A DNA stretch of 64,000 bases from Polaromonas sp. AER18D-145 (GTDB taxonomy: Bacteria > Pseudomonadota > Gammaproteobacteria > Burkholderiales > Burkholderiaceae_C). Every line of letters begins with the position of its first letter. Position 1 is the stretch's first letter. Of the stretch, positions 9,773 through 18,554 are shown piece by piece. A program made the translations under genes and the position numbers. Where the stretch lies: the NCBI RefSeq assembly GCF_002379095.1, contig NZ_NBZV01000012.1, positions 1-64,000 on the forward strand, read 5' to 3'. The notes under the pieces are model-generated. The model did not search any database. It had not been told where the DNA came from and was given only the letters and a program-made list of their open reading frames with translations.

Positions 9773-11896
9773 ATGTTTAGCAAGATATTGATCGCGAACC
9801 GCGGCGAAATCGCCTGCCGCGTCATCCAGACCGCCCGCAAGATGGGCATCCAGACCGTCGCGGTGTATTCCGACGCCGACAAGGATGCCCGCCATGTCGA
9901 GCTGGCCGACGAGGCCGTCCACATCGGGCCCGCGCCCAGCCGGGACAGCTACCTGCAGGCCGACAAGATCATTGCGGCGGCCAAGCAGACGGGCGCGCAG
10001 GCGATTCACCCGGGTTATGGTTTCCTCAGTGAAAACGCCGGTTTTGCCAAGCGGGTCGAAGAAGAGGGCATCGTCTTCATAGGCCCCAAGCACTACTCGA
10101 TCGCCGCCATGGGCGACAAGATAGAGTCCAAGAAGCTCGCGGGCGCTGCGGGCGTGAACTGCATTCCCGGCGTCAACGATGCGATTGAGACGGCGGAAAA
10201 AGCCGTGGAGATTGCCAAGGGCATTGGCTACCCGGTGATGATCAAGGCCAGTGCCGGCGGTGGCGGCAAGGGCCTGCGTGTGGCGTTCAACGACAAGGAA
10301 GCCTTTGAAGGCTTTACCTCCTGCCGCAACGAAGCACGCAACAGTTTTGGCGATGACCGCGTTTTCATCGAGAAGTTTGTCGAGGAGCCGCGTCACATCG
10401 AGATCCAGCTGATCGGCGACAGCCACGGCAACGTGCTTTACCTCAACGAGCGCGAGTGCTCGATCCAGCGCCGCCACCAGAAGGTGATCGAGGAGGCACC
10501 GTCGCCCTTCATCAGCGAAGCGACGCGAAAAGCCATGGGTGAACAGGCCGTGGCGCTGGCCAAGGCGGTCAACTACGAATCGGCCGGCACGGTCGAGTTT
10601 GTGGTCGGCAAGGACCAGAGTTTTTACTTCCTCGAGATGAACACGCGGCTGCAGGTCGAGCATCCGGTGACCGAATGCATCACCGGGCTGGACCTGGTCG
10701 AACTCATGATTCGCGTGGCGGCTGGCGAAAAGCTGCCGCTGGCGCAGAAGGACGTCAAACGCGAGGGCTGGGCCATCGAGTGCCGCATCAATGCCGAAGA
10801 CCCGTTCCGCAATTTCCTGCCGTCCACCGGCCGGCTGGTGCGTTTCCAGCCGCCAAAGGAAACCATGTTTGCGGCGGGGGAGCCCTCACCCCAGCCCTCT
10901 CCCGAGAGGAGAGGGAGTGAATCGCCTCCTCTCCCTCTGGGAGAGGGCAGGGGTGAGGGTGGCTTCTACGGCGTGCGAGTGGATACCGGCGTGCAGGACG
11001 GCGGCGAGATCCCGATGTTTTACGACTCGATGATTGCCAAGCTGATTGTTCACGGCACCGACCGCCTTGACGCGATTGCCAAGATGCGCGAGGCTCTGAA
11101 CAGCTTTGTGATTCGCGGCGTGTCGAGCAACATCCCGTTCCAGGCGGCGCTGCTGGCGCACCCGAAGTTTGTCGCCGGCGACTTCAACACCGGCTTCATC
11201 GCCGAAAACTACGCCCAGGGTTTCCGCGCCGAAGATGTGCCGCATGACGATCCAGGTTTTCTGGTGGCGCTGGCCGCCTACGTGAACCGCCGCCTGCTCG
11301 GCCGTGCCGCGGGTATCAGCGGCCAGATGCCGGGTCACGGCGTGACCGTCGGCGAGGAGTTTGTGGTGGTTAACCTGGGCGCAGAGGGCAAAAACACCTC
11401 ACAACCGGCCATGGTGCGGGACTATCAAGCCAAATCAGGCTCTAGCCGAATAGAGACGGGCGCCGGCAGCTATGAAATATGTAGCAATTGGCACCTGGGC
11501 GGTGCGCGCATCCGCGGCACGGTCAATGGCCAGCCGTTTGCCGCCCAGGTCGAACGCGGTGTCGACCGCAATCCCCTGGCCATTCGTATTGCCCACAACG
11601 GCACGCGGCTGGACACGCTGGTGCTGTCGCCGCGTGCCGCACAACTGCACGCCCTGATGCCTTACAAGGCGCCGCCGGACATGAGCCGTTTTGTGCTCTC
11701 GCCCATGCCCGGCCTGCTGGTCGAGGTGGCGGTGCAGCCCGGCCAGAAGGTGCAGGCCGGCGAACGCGTGGCGGTGATCGAGGCCATGAAGATGGAAAAC
11801 GTGCTGTTTGCCACCGCCGACGGCGTGGTCGGCAAGGTGCTGGCCGCCAAGGGCGAGTCCCTTAGCGTGGACCAGCCGATTGTCGAGTTTGCCTGA
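9773..11896 (+). CDS. pccA: Propionyl-CoA carboxylase alpha subunit (biotin carboxylase + BCCP)
   Basis: ATP-dependent carboxylation of its own biotin, then delivery to PccB. The order is the N-terminal biotin carboxylase (FSKILIANRGEIACRVI, ATP-grasp loop KASAGGGGKGLRVA, ECSIQRRHQKVIEEAPSP, EMNTRLQVEHPVTE), a linker (BT) domain, and a C-terminal biotinyl domain with EAMKMEN, biotinylated Lys at about residue 673. At 707 aa it is longer than usual because two repeat elements are translated in frame: ~27 residues at ~368-396 inside the biotin carboxylase C-terminal region and ~20-30 residues around 545-571. The core motifs are intact, so the protein is probably functional. Confidence 0.94.
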   Translation: MFSKILIANRGEIACRVIQTARKMGIQTVAVYSDADKDARHVELADEAVHIGPAPSRDSYLQADKIIAAAKQTGAQAIHPGYGFLSENAGFAKRVEEEGIVFIGPKHYSIAAMGDKIESKKLAGAAGVNCIPGVNDAIETAEKAVEIAKGIGYPVMIKASAGGGGKGLRVAFNDKEAFEGFTSCRNEARNSFGDDRVFIEKFVEEPRHIEIQLIGDSHGNVLYLNERECSIQRRHQKVIEEAPSPFISEATRKAMGEQAVALAKAVNYESAGTVEFVVGKDQSFYFLEMNTRLQVEHPVTECITGLDLVELMIRVAAGEKLPLAQKDVKREGWAIECRINAEDPFRNFLPSTGRLVRFQPPKETMFAAGEPSPQPSPERRGSESPPLPLGEGRGEGGFYGVRVDTGVQDGGEIPMFYDSMIAKLIVHGTDRLDAIAKMREALNSFVIRGVSSNIPFQAALLAHPKFVAGDFNTGFIAENYAQGFRAEDVPHDDPGFLVALAAYVNRRLLGRAAGISGQMPGHGVTVGEEFVVVNLGAEGKNTSQPAMVRDYQAKSGSSRIETGAGSYEICSNWHLGGARIRGTVNGQPFAAQVERGVDRNPLAIRIAHNGTRLDTLVLSPRAAQLHALMPYKAPPDMSRFVLSPMPGLLVEVAVQPGQKVQAGERVAVIEAMKMENVLFATADGVVGKVLAAKGESLSVDQPIVEFA
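10883..10959. repeat. In-frame palindromic repeat (CCCTCACCCC...GGGGTGAGGG) within pccA
   Basis: Arms of 21 bp at 10883-10903 and 10939-10959 pair with one mismatch around a purine/pyrimidine-rich centre that can itself fold. The element adds a multiple of three bases, so pccA stays open and gains a Ser/Pro/Gly/Glu-rich segment. A related copy lies at 14820-14880. Confidence 0.85.
11421..11485 (+). repeat. Comamonad-type mini-palindrome element within pccA
   Basis: About 65 bp ending in GCTATGAAATATGTAGC (11469-11485). The organisation is a CTCTAG core followed about 30 bp later by the GCTAT...ATAGC half. It resembles the intergenic element at 33494-33552 read in the opposite orientation. 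Here it is translated in frame in the interdomain region of PccA. Confidence 0.65.
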
Positions 11897-11914
11897 ACTG
11901 AAACGGGACACGCC

Positions 11915-12192
11915 ATGAATCCTCAAGCATTTGAAGCCTTGCTGAAAACCGAACACTTCAGCGAGATCACCACCATCAGCCGGCCGGCGGGTTACCAGCT
12001 GGGTGAACACCAGCACCCGTTTGATGCCTGTGCGCTGGTCACCGACGGGCAGATCACCCTGGTGGTGGCGGGTGTGTCCAGCACCTACGCCGCGGGCGAT
12101 GTCTTCCGCCTGGCGGCGGGGACGCCGCACCTGGAATGCGCCGGCCCCCATGGCGTGACTTACCGGGTCGGCCGCCGTACGGCCGCTGCCTC

Positions 12193-12196
<4 letters not shown>
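11915..12196 (+). CDS. Small cupin-domain protein
   Basis: 93 aa. A single cupin barrel with [20 protein letters not shown] (first motif, two His) and [11 protein letters not shown] (second motif, His), which should bind a divalent metal. Its role is unknown. The location directly after pccA (18 nt) and the ATGA overlap with the VOC gene indicate co-transcription with propionate metabolism, perhaps as a sensor or small-molecule binder. It is one of many very short cupins that are hard to assign. Confidence 0.75.
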
Positions 12197-12690
<494 letters not shown>

Positions 12691-12890
12691 AAAAGGAAGC
12701 GAACCTCTCGGGATAGCCCTGCTTCAGCTTTCGATCGCCGCAGACGTTGAGTAAGGCGCTCTGATGCCGGCAAAACAGGATTGAGAAGGGACTGAGGGAT
12801 TCACCCGAGAGCGCTGTCCGCCGGGCCGGGCGTAAACTGGCTCGGCCTCCTGACCCGGTGGTGTTGCAGCGGGGCGAAGGAGACAGCGTT
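12691..12890. other. Intergenic region upstream of the flavoprotein gene
   Basis: 200 bp without a convincing gene. CTCTCGGG (12705-12712) and CCCGAGAG (12804-12811) form an 8-bp inverted repeat about 100 bp apart. The flavoprotein ribosome-binding site AAGGAGA is at 12877-12883. I see no clear promoter. Confidence 0.4.
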
Positions 12891-14792
12891 TTGCAGCCTA
12901 CCAACATAGCCAATCCGTCCTACTTCCACAAGGTCGTCGATTGCCAATGGGCCTGTCCCGCCCACACCCCCGTTCCTGAGTACATACGCCTGATCGGCCA
13001 GGGGCGTTACACCGACGCCTACATGGTCAACTGGGTGTCCAACGTCTTCCCCGGCATTCTGGGCCGCACCTGCGACCGACCCTGCGAGCCGGCCTGCCGC
13101 CGCAGCCGGGTCGAGGAAAACAATGGTCCCGGCGCCGGGCCGTCCCAAGCCGGGAGCGCCCCCTTGGGGGGCCGGGGCGAAGCACCCGGGGGGCCATTTC
13201 ATCCGGAACCGGTGGCCATCTGCCGGCTCAAGCGCGTGGCGGCCGACATGAAAGACGATGTCCGCCAGCGCATGCCCAAACTCGCTCCCGGAAACGGCAA
13301 GCGCATGGCCTGCATCGGTGCCGGCCCGGCCTCGCTGACGGTGGCGCGTGACCTGGCGCCGCTCGGTTACGAGGTCACGGTGTTTGACGGCGAAGCGAAG
13401 GCCGGTGGATTCATACGCACCCAGATTCCGCGCTTTCGCCTGCCCGAGTCGGTGATCGACGAGGAAACCGGCTACATCCTGGACCTGGGTGTGAACTTCA
13501 AGAGCGGCCAGCGCATCGCCTCCATGAAGGGTTTGCTGGCGCAGGACTACGACGCGGTGTTTGTCGGCTGCGGCGCACCGCGCGGGCGCGACCTGGACCT
13601 GCCAGGCCGCAGCGAGATCACGGAGAACATCCACATTGGCATCGACTGGCTGGCCTCGGTCTCTTTCGGCCACATCACCACGATTGGACAGCGCGTCATC
13701 GTGCTCGGCGGCGGCAACACGGCCATGGACTGCTGCCGGTCCGCACGGCGCCTGGGCGGCACCGACGTGAAGGTGATTGTGCGCAGCGGCTTCGACGAAA
13801 TGAAGGCGTCGCCCTGGGAGAAGGAAGACGCCCAGCACGAGGGCATTCCCATCATCAACTTCCACGTGCCCAAGTCTTTTGCACACCGCCAGGGCAAGCT
13901 CACCGGCATGACTTTTGAGGTGGTCCAGGCGGTGTATGACGGCAGCGGCCGTCGCAGCCTGGTGCCGACCGGTGTGCCGGATGTGCTGGTCGAGTGCGAC
14001 GCGGTGTTGATTGCCGTAGGCCAGGAAAATGCCTTTCCCTGGATAGAGCGCGACTGCGGCATCACCTTCGACAAGGGGGGGCTGCCGGTGCTGGGCAAGG
14101 AGACGTTCCAGTCCAGCCTGCCGAATGTGTTTTTCGGCGGCGATGCGGCCTTCGGTCCGAAAAACATCATCACGGCGGTGGCACACGGACACGAGGCGGC
14201 GGTGTCGATCGACCGCTTTCTGAACGGCGAGGACATCCGCCGCCGGCCCGATCCGATGACCAACTTGATGTCCACCAAGATGGGCATCCATGAGTGGAGC
14301 TACGACAACGACACCTCCAACGATGCCCGTTTCAAGGTGCCCTGGGCCAAGGCGGAAATTGCGCTGGCCAGCATACGCGTCGAGGTGGAGCTCGGTTTCG
14401 ACGCCGCAACGGCTTTCAAGGAAGCCGGGCGCTGCCTGAACTGCGATGTACAGACAGTGTTCACCGCACCGGCCTGCATCGAATGCGACGCCTGTGTCGA
14501 TATCTGCCCGATGGACTGCATCAGCTTCACCGCCAACGGCGACGAGGCCGACCTGCGCACGCGGCTGAAAGCGCCGGCGCTGAACCTGGCGCAGGACCTC
14601 TATGTGTCAGGCGAACTCAAGACCGGGCGGGTGATGGTCAAGGACGAGGATGTCTGCCTGCACTGCGGCCTGTGTGCCGAGCGCTGCCCGACCGGGGCCT
14701 GGGACATGCAGAAATTTTTGCTGACAACGACACAGGCCGGGCCGTCCTGCCGCGATGCCAACAAGGCTGCCGCCCGAGTGGGGGCCGCATGA
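12891..14792 (+). CDS. GltD-like FAD/NAD(P) oxidoreductase with 4Fe-4S domains, electron-transfer subunit of the KorAB system
   Basis: About 633 aa from TTG 12891, preceded by AAGGAGA at 7-nt spacing; GTG 12858 is the first open start but has no such signal. Order: N-terminal Cys-rich domain (CQWACPAHTPVPEYIRL, CDRPCEPACRR), FAD Rossmann fold (CIGAGPASLTVARDLAPLGYEV), NAD(P) fold (VIVLGGGNTAMDCCRSARRLG), GGDAAFGPKNIITAVAHGHEAA, then two C-terminal 4Fe-4S clusters (CIECDACVDICPMDC and CLHCGLCAERCPTGAW). It resembles the small subunit of glutamate synthase but has no GltB partner; the genes that follow are KorAB, so it probably passes electrons between them and NAD(P). Residues ~77-105 are a Gly/Pro insert translated from a repeat. 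Confidence 0.85.
   Translation: MQPTNIANPSYFHKVVDCQWACPAHTPVPEYIRLIGQGRYTDAYMVNWVSNVFPGILGRTCDRPCEPACRRSRVEENNGPGAGPSQAGSAPLGGRGEAPGGPFHPEPVAICRLKRVAADMKDDVRQRMPKLAPGNGKRMACIGAGPASLTVARDLAPLGYEVTVFDGEAKAGGFIRTQIPRFRLPESVIDEETGYILDLGVNFKSGQRIASMKGLLAQDYDAVFVGCGAPRGRDLDLPGRSEITENIHIGIDWLASVSFGHITTIGQRVIVLGGGNTAMDCCRSARRLGGTDVKVIVRSGFDEMKASPWEKEDAQHEGIPIINFHVPKSFAHRQGKLTGMTFEVVQAVYDGSGRRSLVPTGVPDVLVECDAVLIAVGQENAFPWIERDCGITFDKGGLPVLGKETFQSSLPNVFFGGDAAFGPKNIITAVAHGHEAAVSIDRFLNGEDIRRRPDPMTNLMSTKMGIHEWSYDNDTSNDARFKVPWAKAEIALASIRVEVELGFDAATAFKEAGRCLNCDVQTVFTAPACIECDACVDICPMDCISFTANGDEADLRTRLKAPALNLAQDLYVSGELKTGRVMVKDEDVCLHCGLCAERCPTGAWDMQKFLLTTTQAGPSCRDANKAAARVGAA
13125..13208 (+). repeat. In-frame CCCCCTTGGGGGG palindrome insert in the flavoprotein gene
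   Basis: Contains GCGCCCCCTTGGGGGGC (13156-13172) and further C/G-rich inverted segments. The flanking protein reads RRSRVEE...EPVAICRLKRV, which is continuous in GltD-like proteins, so about 28 codons were gained without a frameshift. Confidence 0.65.
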
Positions 14793-14819
14793 CAGAGATA
14801 TCTTGTTCCCTTTCCCTCC

Positions 14820-14880
14820 GGGAGAGGGCCAGGGTGAGGGTATCGCGCCGTCCTGGCGACCCTCACCCCGACCCTCTCCC
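14820..14880. repeat. GGGAGAGGGC...CCCTCACCCC inverted-repeat element between flavoprotein and korA
   Basis: Arms of 21 bp at 14820-14840 and 14860-14880 pair with two mismatches over a 19-nt loop. It is the same family as the pccA insert, here intergenic and flanked by extra fragments of the same repeat. It separates the flavoprotein stop (14792) from the korA start (14911). Confidence 0.85.
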
Positions 14881-14910
14881 ATGGGGAGAGGGAGTAAACG
14901 GAGCTGCGCA

Positions 14911-16758
14911 ATGAAAAAGATTGAAGCCGTCAACGACTTTGTGATCAAGTTCGCCAACGTCAACGGTTCGGGCTCGGCCTCGGCCAACGAGCTGTTTGCC
15001 AAGGCCATTTTGCGCATGGGGGTGCCGGTGAGCCCGCGCAATATTTTTCCCAGCAACATCCAGGGGCTGCCGACCTGGTACGAGGCGCGTGTGAGTGACA
15101 AGGGCTATCAGGGCCGGCGCGGCGGCGTCGACATGATGGTGGCCATGAACCCGCAGACTTGGGATGCGGATGTGGCCGAGCTGGAACCGGGCGGCTACCT
15201 GTTTTACGACAGCACGCGGGCCCTGCCGGCGTCCAGCTTCCGTGACGATATCCACGTCATCGGCATGCCGCTGACCGAGATCTGCAATGCGGTCTACAGC
15301 GACCCGCGCCAGCGCCAGCTGTTCAAGAACATCGTGTATGTGGGCGCGCTGTCGGTGTTGCTGGAGATGGAGCCCGAGGTGCTCGAAAAGCTGTTCGGCG
15401 AGCAGTACAAGGGCAAGGAAAAGCTGCTGGCCTCCAATGTGCAGGCCCTGCACCTGGGCCGGGACTTCGCCAGCGAGCACCTGCAGGCGCCGCTGGGCAT
15501 ACGCGTGCAGCGCCGCGACATGGTCGGCGACAGGATCTTTGTCGACGGCAACAGCGCCGCGGCGTTGGGCTGCGTCTATGGCGGCGCCACGGTGGCCGCC
15601 TGGTACCCGATCACACCGTCCTCGTCGGTGGCCGAGGCCTTCCAGTCCTACTGCGCCAGGTACCGGGTGGACCCCGCGACCGGCCGGCACAACTACGCCG
15701 TGGTTCAGGCCGAAGACGAAATCGCCTCCATCGGCATGGTGGTGGGCGCGGGCTGGAACGGCGCGCGTGCCTTCACCGCCACCTCGGGGCCGGGCGTGTC
15801 GCTGATGACCGAGTTCCTCGGGCTGGCCTACTTTGCCGAGATCCCGGTCACCATCATCAATGTGCAGCGCGGCGGGCCGTCCACCGGCATGCCGACACGT
15901 ACCCAGCAGGCCGACCTGATCTCCTGCGCCTATGCCTCGCATGGCGACACCAAACATGTGCTGCTGCTGCCGGAAGACCCGCACGAGTGTTTCGAACATG
16001 CCGCCGCGGCGCTGGACCTGGCCGACCGGCTGCAGACGCCGGTGTTTGTGATGACCGACCTGGACATCGGCATGAACCAGCGCCTGTGCGAGCCCTTTGC
16101 CTGGGACGACAGCCGCGGTTACGACCGCGGCAAGGTGATGACGGCCGAGGAGCTGGAGGCGGGCAAGGACTTCGGCCGCTACAAGGATGTGGACGGCGAC
16201 GGCATCCCCTGGCGCACCTTGCCGGGCACGCACCCCAGCAAGGGCAGCTATTTCACGCGTGGCACGACGCGCAATGCCTACGCCCAGTATTCCGAGCGTG
16301 GCCCGGACTACATCTACAACGTGCAGCGGCTGCTGAAAAAGTTCGAGACCGCGGCCACGCTGGTGCCGCAGCCGGTGCTGCGGCCCGCCGCGCGCCCGAC
16401 CCGGCTGGGCGTGATTTATTTCGGATCCACCAGCCCGGCCATGAACGAGGCGCTGGATGTGTTGACCGAAGCCGGCATCCACATCGATGCGCTGCGCCTG
16501 CGCGCCTTTCCGTTTCCTGCGCCGGTCGCGCAGTTCATCGCTGCGCATGACAAGGTGTTTGTGGTCGAGCAGAACCGCGATGCACAGATGCATTGCCTGC
16601 TGGTCAACGAGCTTGATGTCGATCCGGCGCGCCTGGTGCGGGTGCTGCATTACGACGGCACGCCGATCACCGCGCGTTTCATCACCGGGGCCATCCTGCA
16701 GCAGGCGCAGGCCGGGGCAGAGACCTCACAGCCGCAAGGCAAGGAGCGTGCGTTATGA
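14911..16758 (+). CDS. korA: 2-oxoacid:acceptor oxidoreductase, fused gamma-alpha subunit (KorA type)
   Basis: 615 aa from ATG 14911. The N-terminal ~190 residues are the gamma domain (VNGSGSASANELFAKAILRMGV, SYQGRRGG-like GYQGRRGGVD), followed by the alpha domain with the TPP pyrimidine-binding part (AEDEIASIGMVVGAGWNGARAFTATSGPG, RGGPSTGMPTRTQQAD) and a C-terminal transketolase-like domain. These enzymes oxidatively decarboxylate 2-oxoacids to acyl-CoA, reducing ferredoxin or a flavoprotein. Fused gamma-alpha plus separate beta is the 2-oxoglutarate (Kor) layout, but the substrate is inferred. Its 3' end overlaps korB by 4 nt. Confidence 0.88.
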   Translation: MKKIEAVNDFVIKFANVNGSGSASANELFAKAILRMGVPVSPRNIFPSNIQGLPTWYEARVSDKGYQGRRGGVDMMVAMNPQTWDADVAELEPGGYLFYDSTRALPASSFRDDIHVIGMPLTEICNAVYSDPRQRQLFKNIVYVGALSVLLEMEPEVLEKLFGEQYKGKEKLLASNVQALHLGRDFASEHLQAPLGIRVQRRDMVGDRIFVDGNSAAALGCVYGGATVAAWYPITPSSSVAEAFQSYCARYRVDPATGRHNYAVVQAEDEIASIGMVVGAGWNGARAFTATSGPGVSLMTEFLGLAYFAEIPVTIINVQRGGPSTGMPTRTQQADLISCAYASHGDTKHVLLLPEDPHECFEHAAAALDLADRLQTPVFVMTDLDIGMNQRLCEPFAWDDSRGYDRGKVMTAEELEAGKDFGRYKDVDGDGIPWRTLPGTHPSKGSYFTRGTTRNAYAQYSERGPDYIYNVQRLLKKFETAATLVPQPVLRPAARPTRLGVIYFGSTSPAMNEALDVLTEAGIHIDALRLRAFPFPAPVAQFIAAHDKVFVVEQNRDAQMHCLLVNELDVDPARLVRVLHYDGTPITARFITGAILQQAQAGAETSQPQGKERAL

Positions 16759-17810
16759 CTTATCTGGCCAAACCACAGCTGCATCATCCCTCGCTGACGG
16801 TCAACAAGGTCGGCTACACCCGGCGTGACTACGAAGGCAAGATTTCCACGCTGTGCGCCGGCTGCGGGCACGACTCGATCTCGGCGGCCATCATCCAGGC
16901 CTGCTGGGAACTCGACATCGAGCCGCACCGCGTCGCCAAACTCTCGGGCATAGGCTGCAGCTCCAAAACGCCGGACTATTTTCTCGGCGCCTCCCATGGC
17001 TTCAACACCGTGCATGGCCGCATGCCCTCGGTGCTGACCGGCGCCAACTTGGCCAACCGCGAGCTGCTGTACCTGGGTGTGTCGGGGGACGGCGATTCGG
17101 CGTCGATTGGCCTGGGCCAGTTCGCCCACGCGATGCGGCGCGGCGTCAACATGGTCTACCTGGTGGAGAACAACGGCGTGTATGGCCTGACCAAGGGGCA
17201 GTTTTCGGCGACGGCCGACCAGGGCTCCAAAAGCAAGAAAGGCGTGGTCAACAGTGACAGCCCGGTGGACCTGGTGGCCCTGGCACTGCAACTGGGCGCC
17301 ACCTATGTGGCACGCGGGTTTTCGGGCGACAAGGCGCAACTGGTGCCGCTGATCAAGGGCGCCATCGGCCACGGCGGTGCCGCCTTCATCGACATCATCA
17401 GCCCCTGCGTGGCGTTCAACAACCATGCCGGCAGCACCAAGAGTTACGACTACGTGCGCGAACACAACGAGGCCGTCAGCCGCATCGACTTCATCAGCGC
17501 GCGCGAGGAAATCACCACCAGTTACGCGCCGGGCGAGGTGATCGACGTGGTGCAGCACGATGGTTCCAGCCTGCGTTTTCGCAAGCTGCACGCCGACTAC
17601 GATCCCACCGATCGTTATGCGGCCCTGAGTTACATGAACGCACACCAGGCGCGTGGCGAAGTGGTCACCGGCCTGCTCTACGTTGACCCGCTGGCGACCG
17701 ACCTGCATGTGGCGCTCAACACCAGCGACACTCCGCTGAACAAGCTGGGCGCTGCGGCCCTGTGCCCGGGGTCGCGTGCGCTGGACAAGGTCAATTCATC
17801 CCTGCGTTAG
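16755..17810 (+). CDS. korB: 2-oxoacid:acceptor oxidoreductase beta subunit (KorB type)
   Basis: 351 aa. It holds the TPP-binding half: CAGCGHDSISAAIIQA near residue 35, SGIGCSSKTPDYF, and the GDG...N motif GDGDSASIGLGQFAHAMRRGVNMVYLVENNGVYGLTKGQFSAT that binds the thiamine pyrophosphate magnesium. Cysteines in the first part could ligate a 4Fe-4S cluster, as in KorB. The start overlaps korA (ATGA). Its stop codon lies inside the left arm of the nested repeat element at 17807-18077. Confidence 0.9.
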   Translation: MTYLAKPQLHHPSLTVNKVGYTRRDYEGKISTLCAGCGHDSISAAIIQACWELDIEPHRVAKLSGIGCSSKTPDYFLGASHGFNTVHGRMPSVLTGANLANRELLYLGVSGDGDSASIGLGQFAHAMRRGVNMVYLVENNGVYGLTKGQFSATADQGSKSKKGVVNSDSPVDLVALALQLGATYVARGFSGDKAQLVPLIKGAIGHGGAAFIDIISPCVAFNNHAGSTKSYDYVREHNEAVSRIDFISAREEITTSYAPGEVIDVVQHDGSSLRFRKLHADYDPTDRYAALSYMNAHQARGEVVTGLLYVDPLATDLHVALNTSDTPLNKLGAAALCPGSRALDKVNSSLR

Positions 17811-18077
17811 GGCCTGTTCACACTATTTATGCAAGATGCGTTGCGAGTCAAAAAGGCCATGCGTGAGGCGCAAAATGCAGCCGGGCTGGCGCCCGGCAAG
17901 GCTTTGCAACGCTGCGCATGGCCTTTTTGGCCGCAACCCGGAGGGAACGGGGTGAAAACAGCGCCACTCCGCGTTGCACTCCTACGCCAGACGCCCGGTC
18001 TGGCGGTCGTCGCGCGCCTTGATTGGCGCTGTTTTCACCACGTTCGCACTCGTATAAATAGTGTGAACAGGCCCTAA
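17807..18077. mobile_element. 271-bp nested inverted-repeat element (MITE-like)
   Basis: Perfect 24-bp terminal inverted repeats at 17807-17830 and 18054-18077 enclose four further perfect inverted repeats: 14 bp (17850-17863 / 17915-17928), 6 bp CCGGGC-tggc-GCCCGG (17881-17896), 16 bp (17951-17966 / 18024-18039) and 8 bp CGCCAGAC / GTCTGGCG (17985-17992 / 17998-18005). No plausible protein gene lies inside. The size, termini and lack of a transposase fit a non-autonomous mobile element or a large structured RNA/DNA unit. It begins over the korB stop codon and ends upstream of the CBS gene. No obvious target-site duplication was seen. Confidence 0.75.
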
Positions 18078-18105
18078 CCCGCTCCCACTGGACAGGAGGA
18101 CCCTC

Positions 18106-18546
18106 ATGTCTGAACGTACCGTGTTTCAATCCATCCCGCGCCGGCATGTGGTGAGTTGCCCGCCGCAGGCCAGCGTCTGGCAGGCGGCCTGTGTGATGAC
18201 CAAAGCCAACTGCGGCAGCGTGCTGATCATTGACGCTGCCGGCGTCATGCAGGGCATCCTGACCGAGCGTGACCTGATGACCCGTGTGCTGGCCAAGGCC
18301 CTGAATGCCAAAAAAACGCCGGTGTCCGAGGTCATGACGCACAACCCCCTGTGTGTGGTGCCCGAGATGACCGTCTCGGATGCCGTGTTAATCCTGCTGG
18401 AGCGCGGATTCCGGCATTTGCCGATTGTGTCGTCGGCCGGAAAAATCCTGGGGGTGTTTTCGATTCGTGATGCCTTGCCGCGCGAGATTGACAGCGCCGT
18501 CAGCCTGGCCGAGTTCCGGGACTCGGTCAATGACGCGCTGGGCTGA
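18106..18546 (+). CDS. CBS-domain pair protein
   Basis: 146 aa made of two CBS motifs: VSCPPQASVWQAACVMTKANCGSVLIIDAAGVMQGILTERDLM and VVPEMTVSDAVLILLERGFRHLPIVSSAGKILGVFSIRDAL. CBS pairs bind adenine nucleotides and regulate partner proteins. AGGAGG at about 18096 supports the start. The gene follows the korAB cluster and may sense energy or adenylate state for it, but this is inference from position. Stand-alone CBS proteins are common and often of unknown role. Confidence 0.85.
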   Translation: MSERTVFQSIPRRHVVSCPPQASVWQAACVMTKANCGSVLIIDAAGVMQGILTERDLMTRVLAKALNAKKTPVSEVMTHNPLCVVPEMTVSDAVLILLERGFRHLPIVSSAGKILGVFSIRDALPREIDSAVSLAEFRDSVNDALG

Positions 18547-18554
18547 GAGGGGCC

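Noticed and set aside
10877..10963. pccA as a pseudogene broken by the repeat
   Set aside because: The insert is a multiple of three, leaves the frame open, and all catalytic and biotin motifs downstream are intact.
12136..12192. Longer start of the VOC protein at 12136
   Set aside because: It would overlap the cupin gene by 60 bases and add residues without homology; ATG 12193 overlaps the stop as ATGA.
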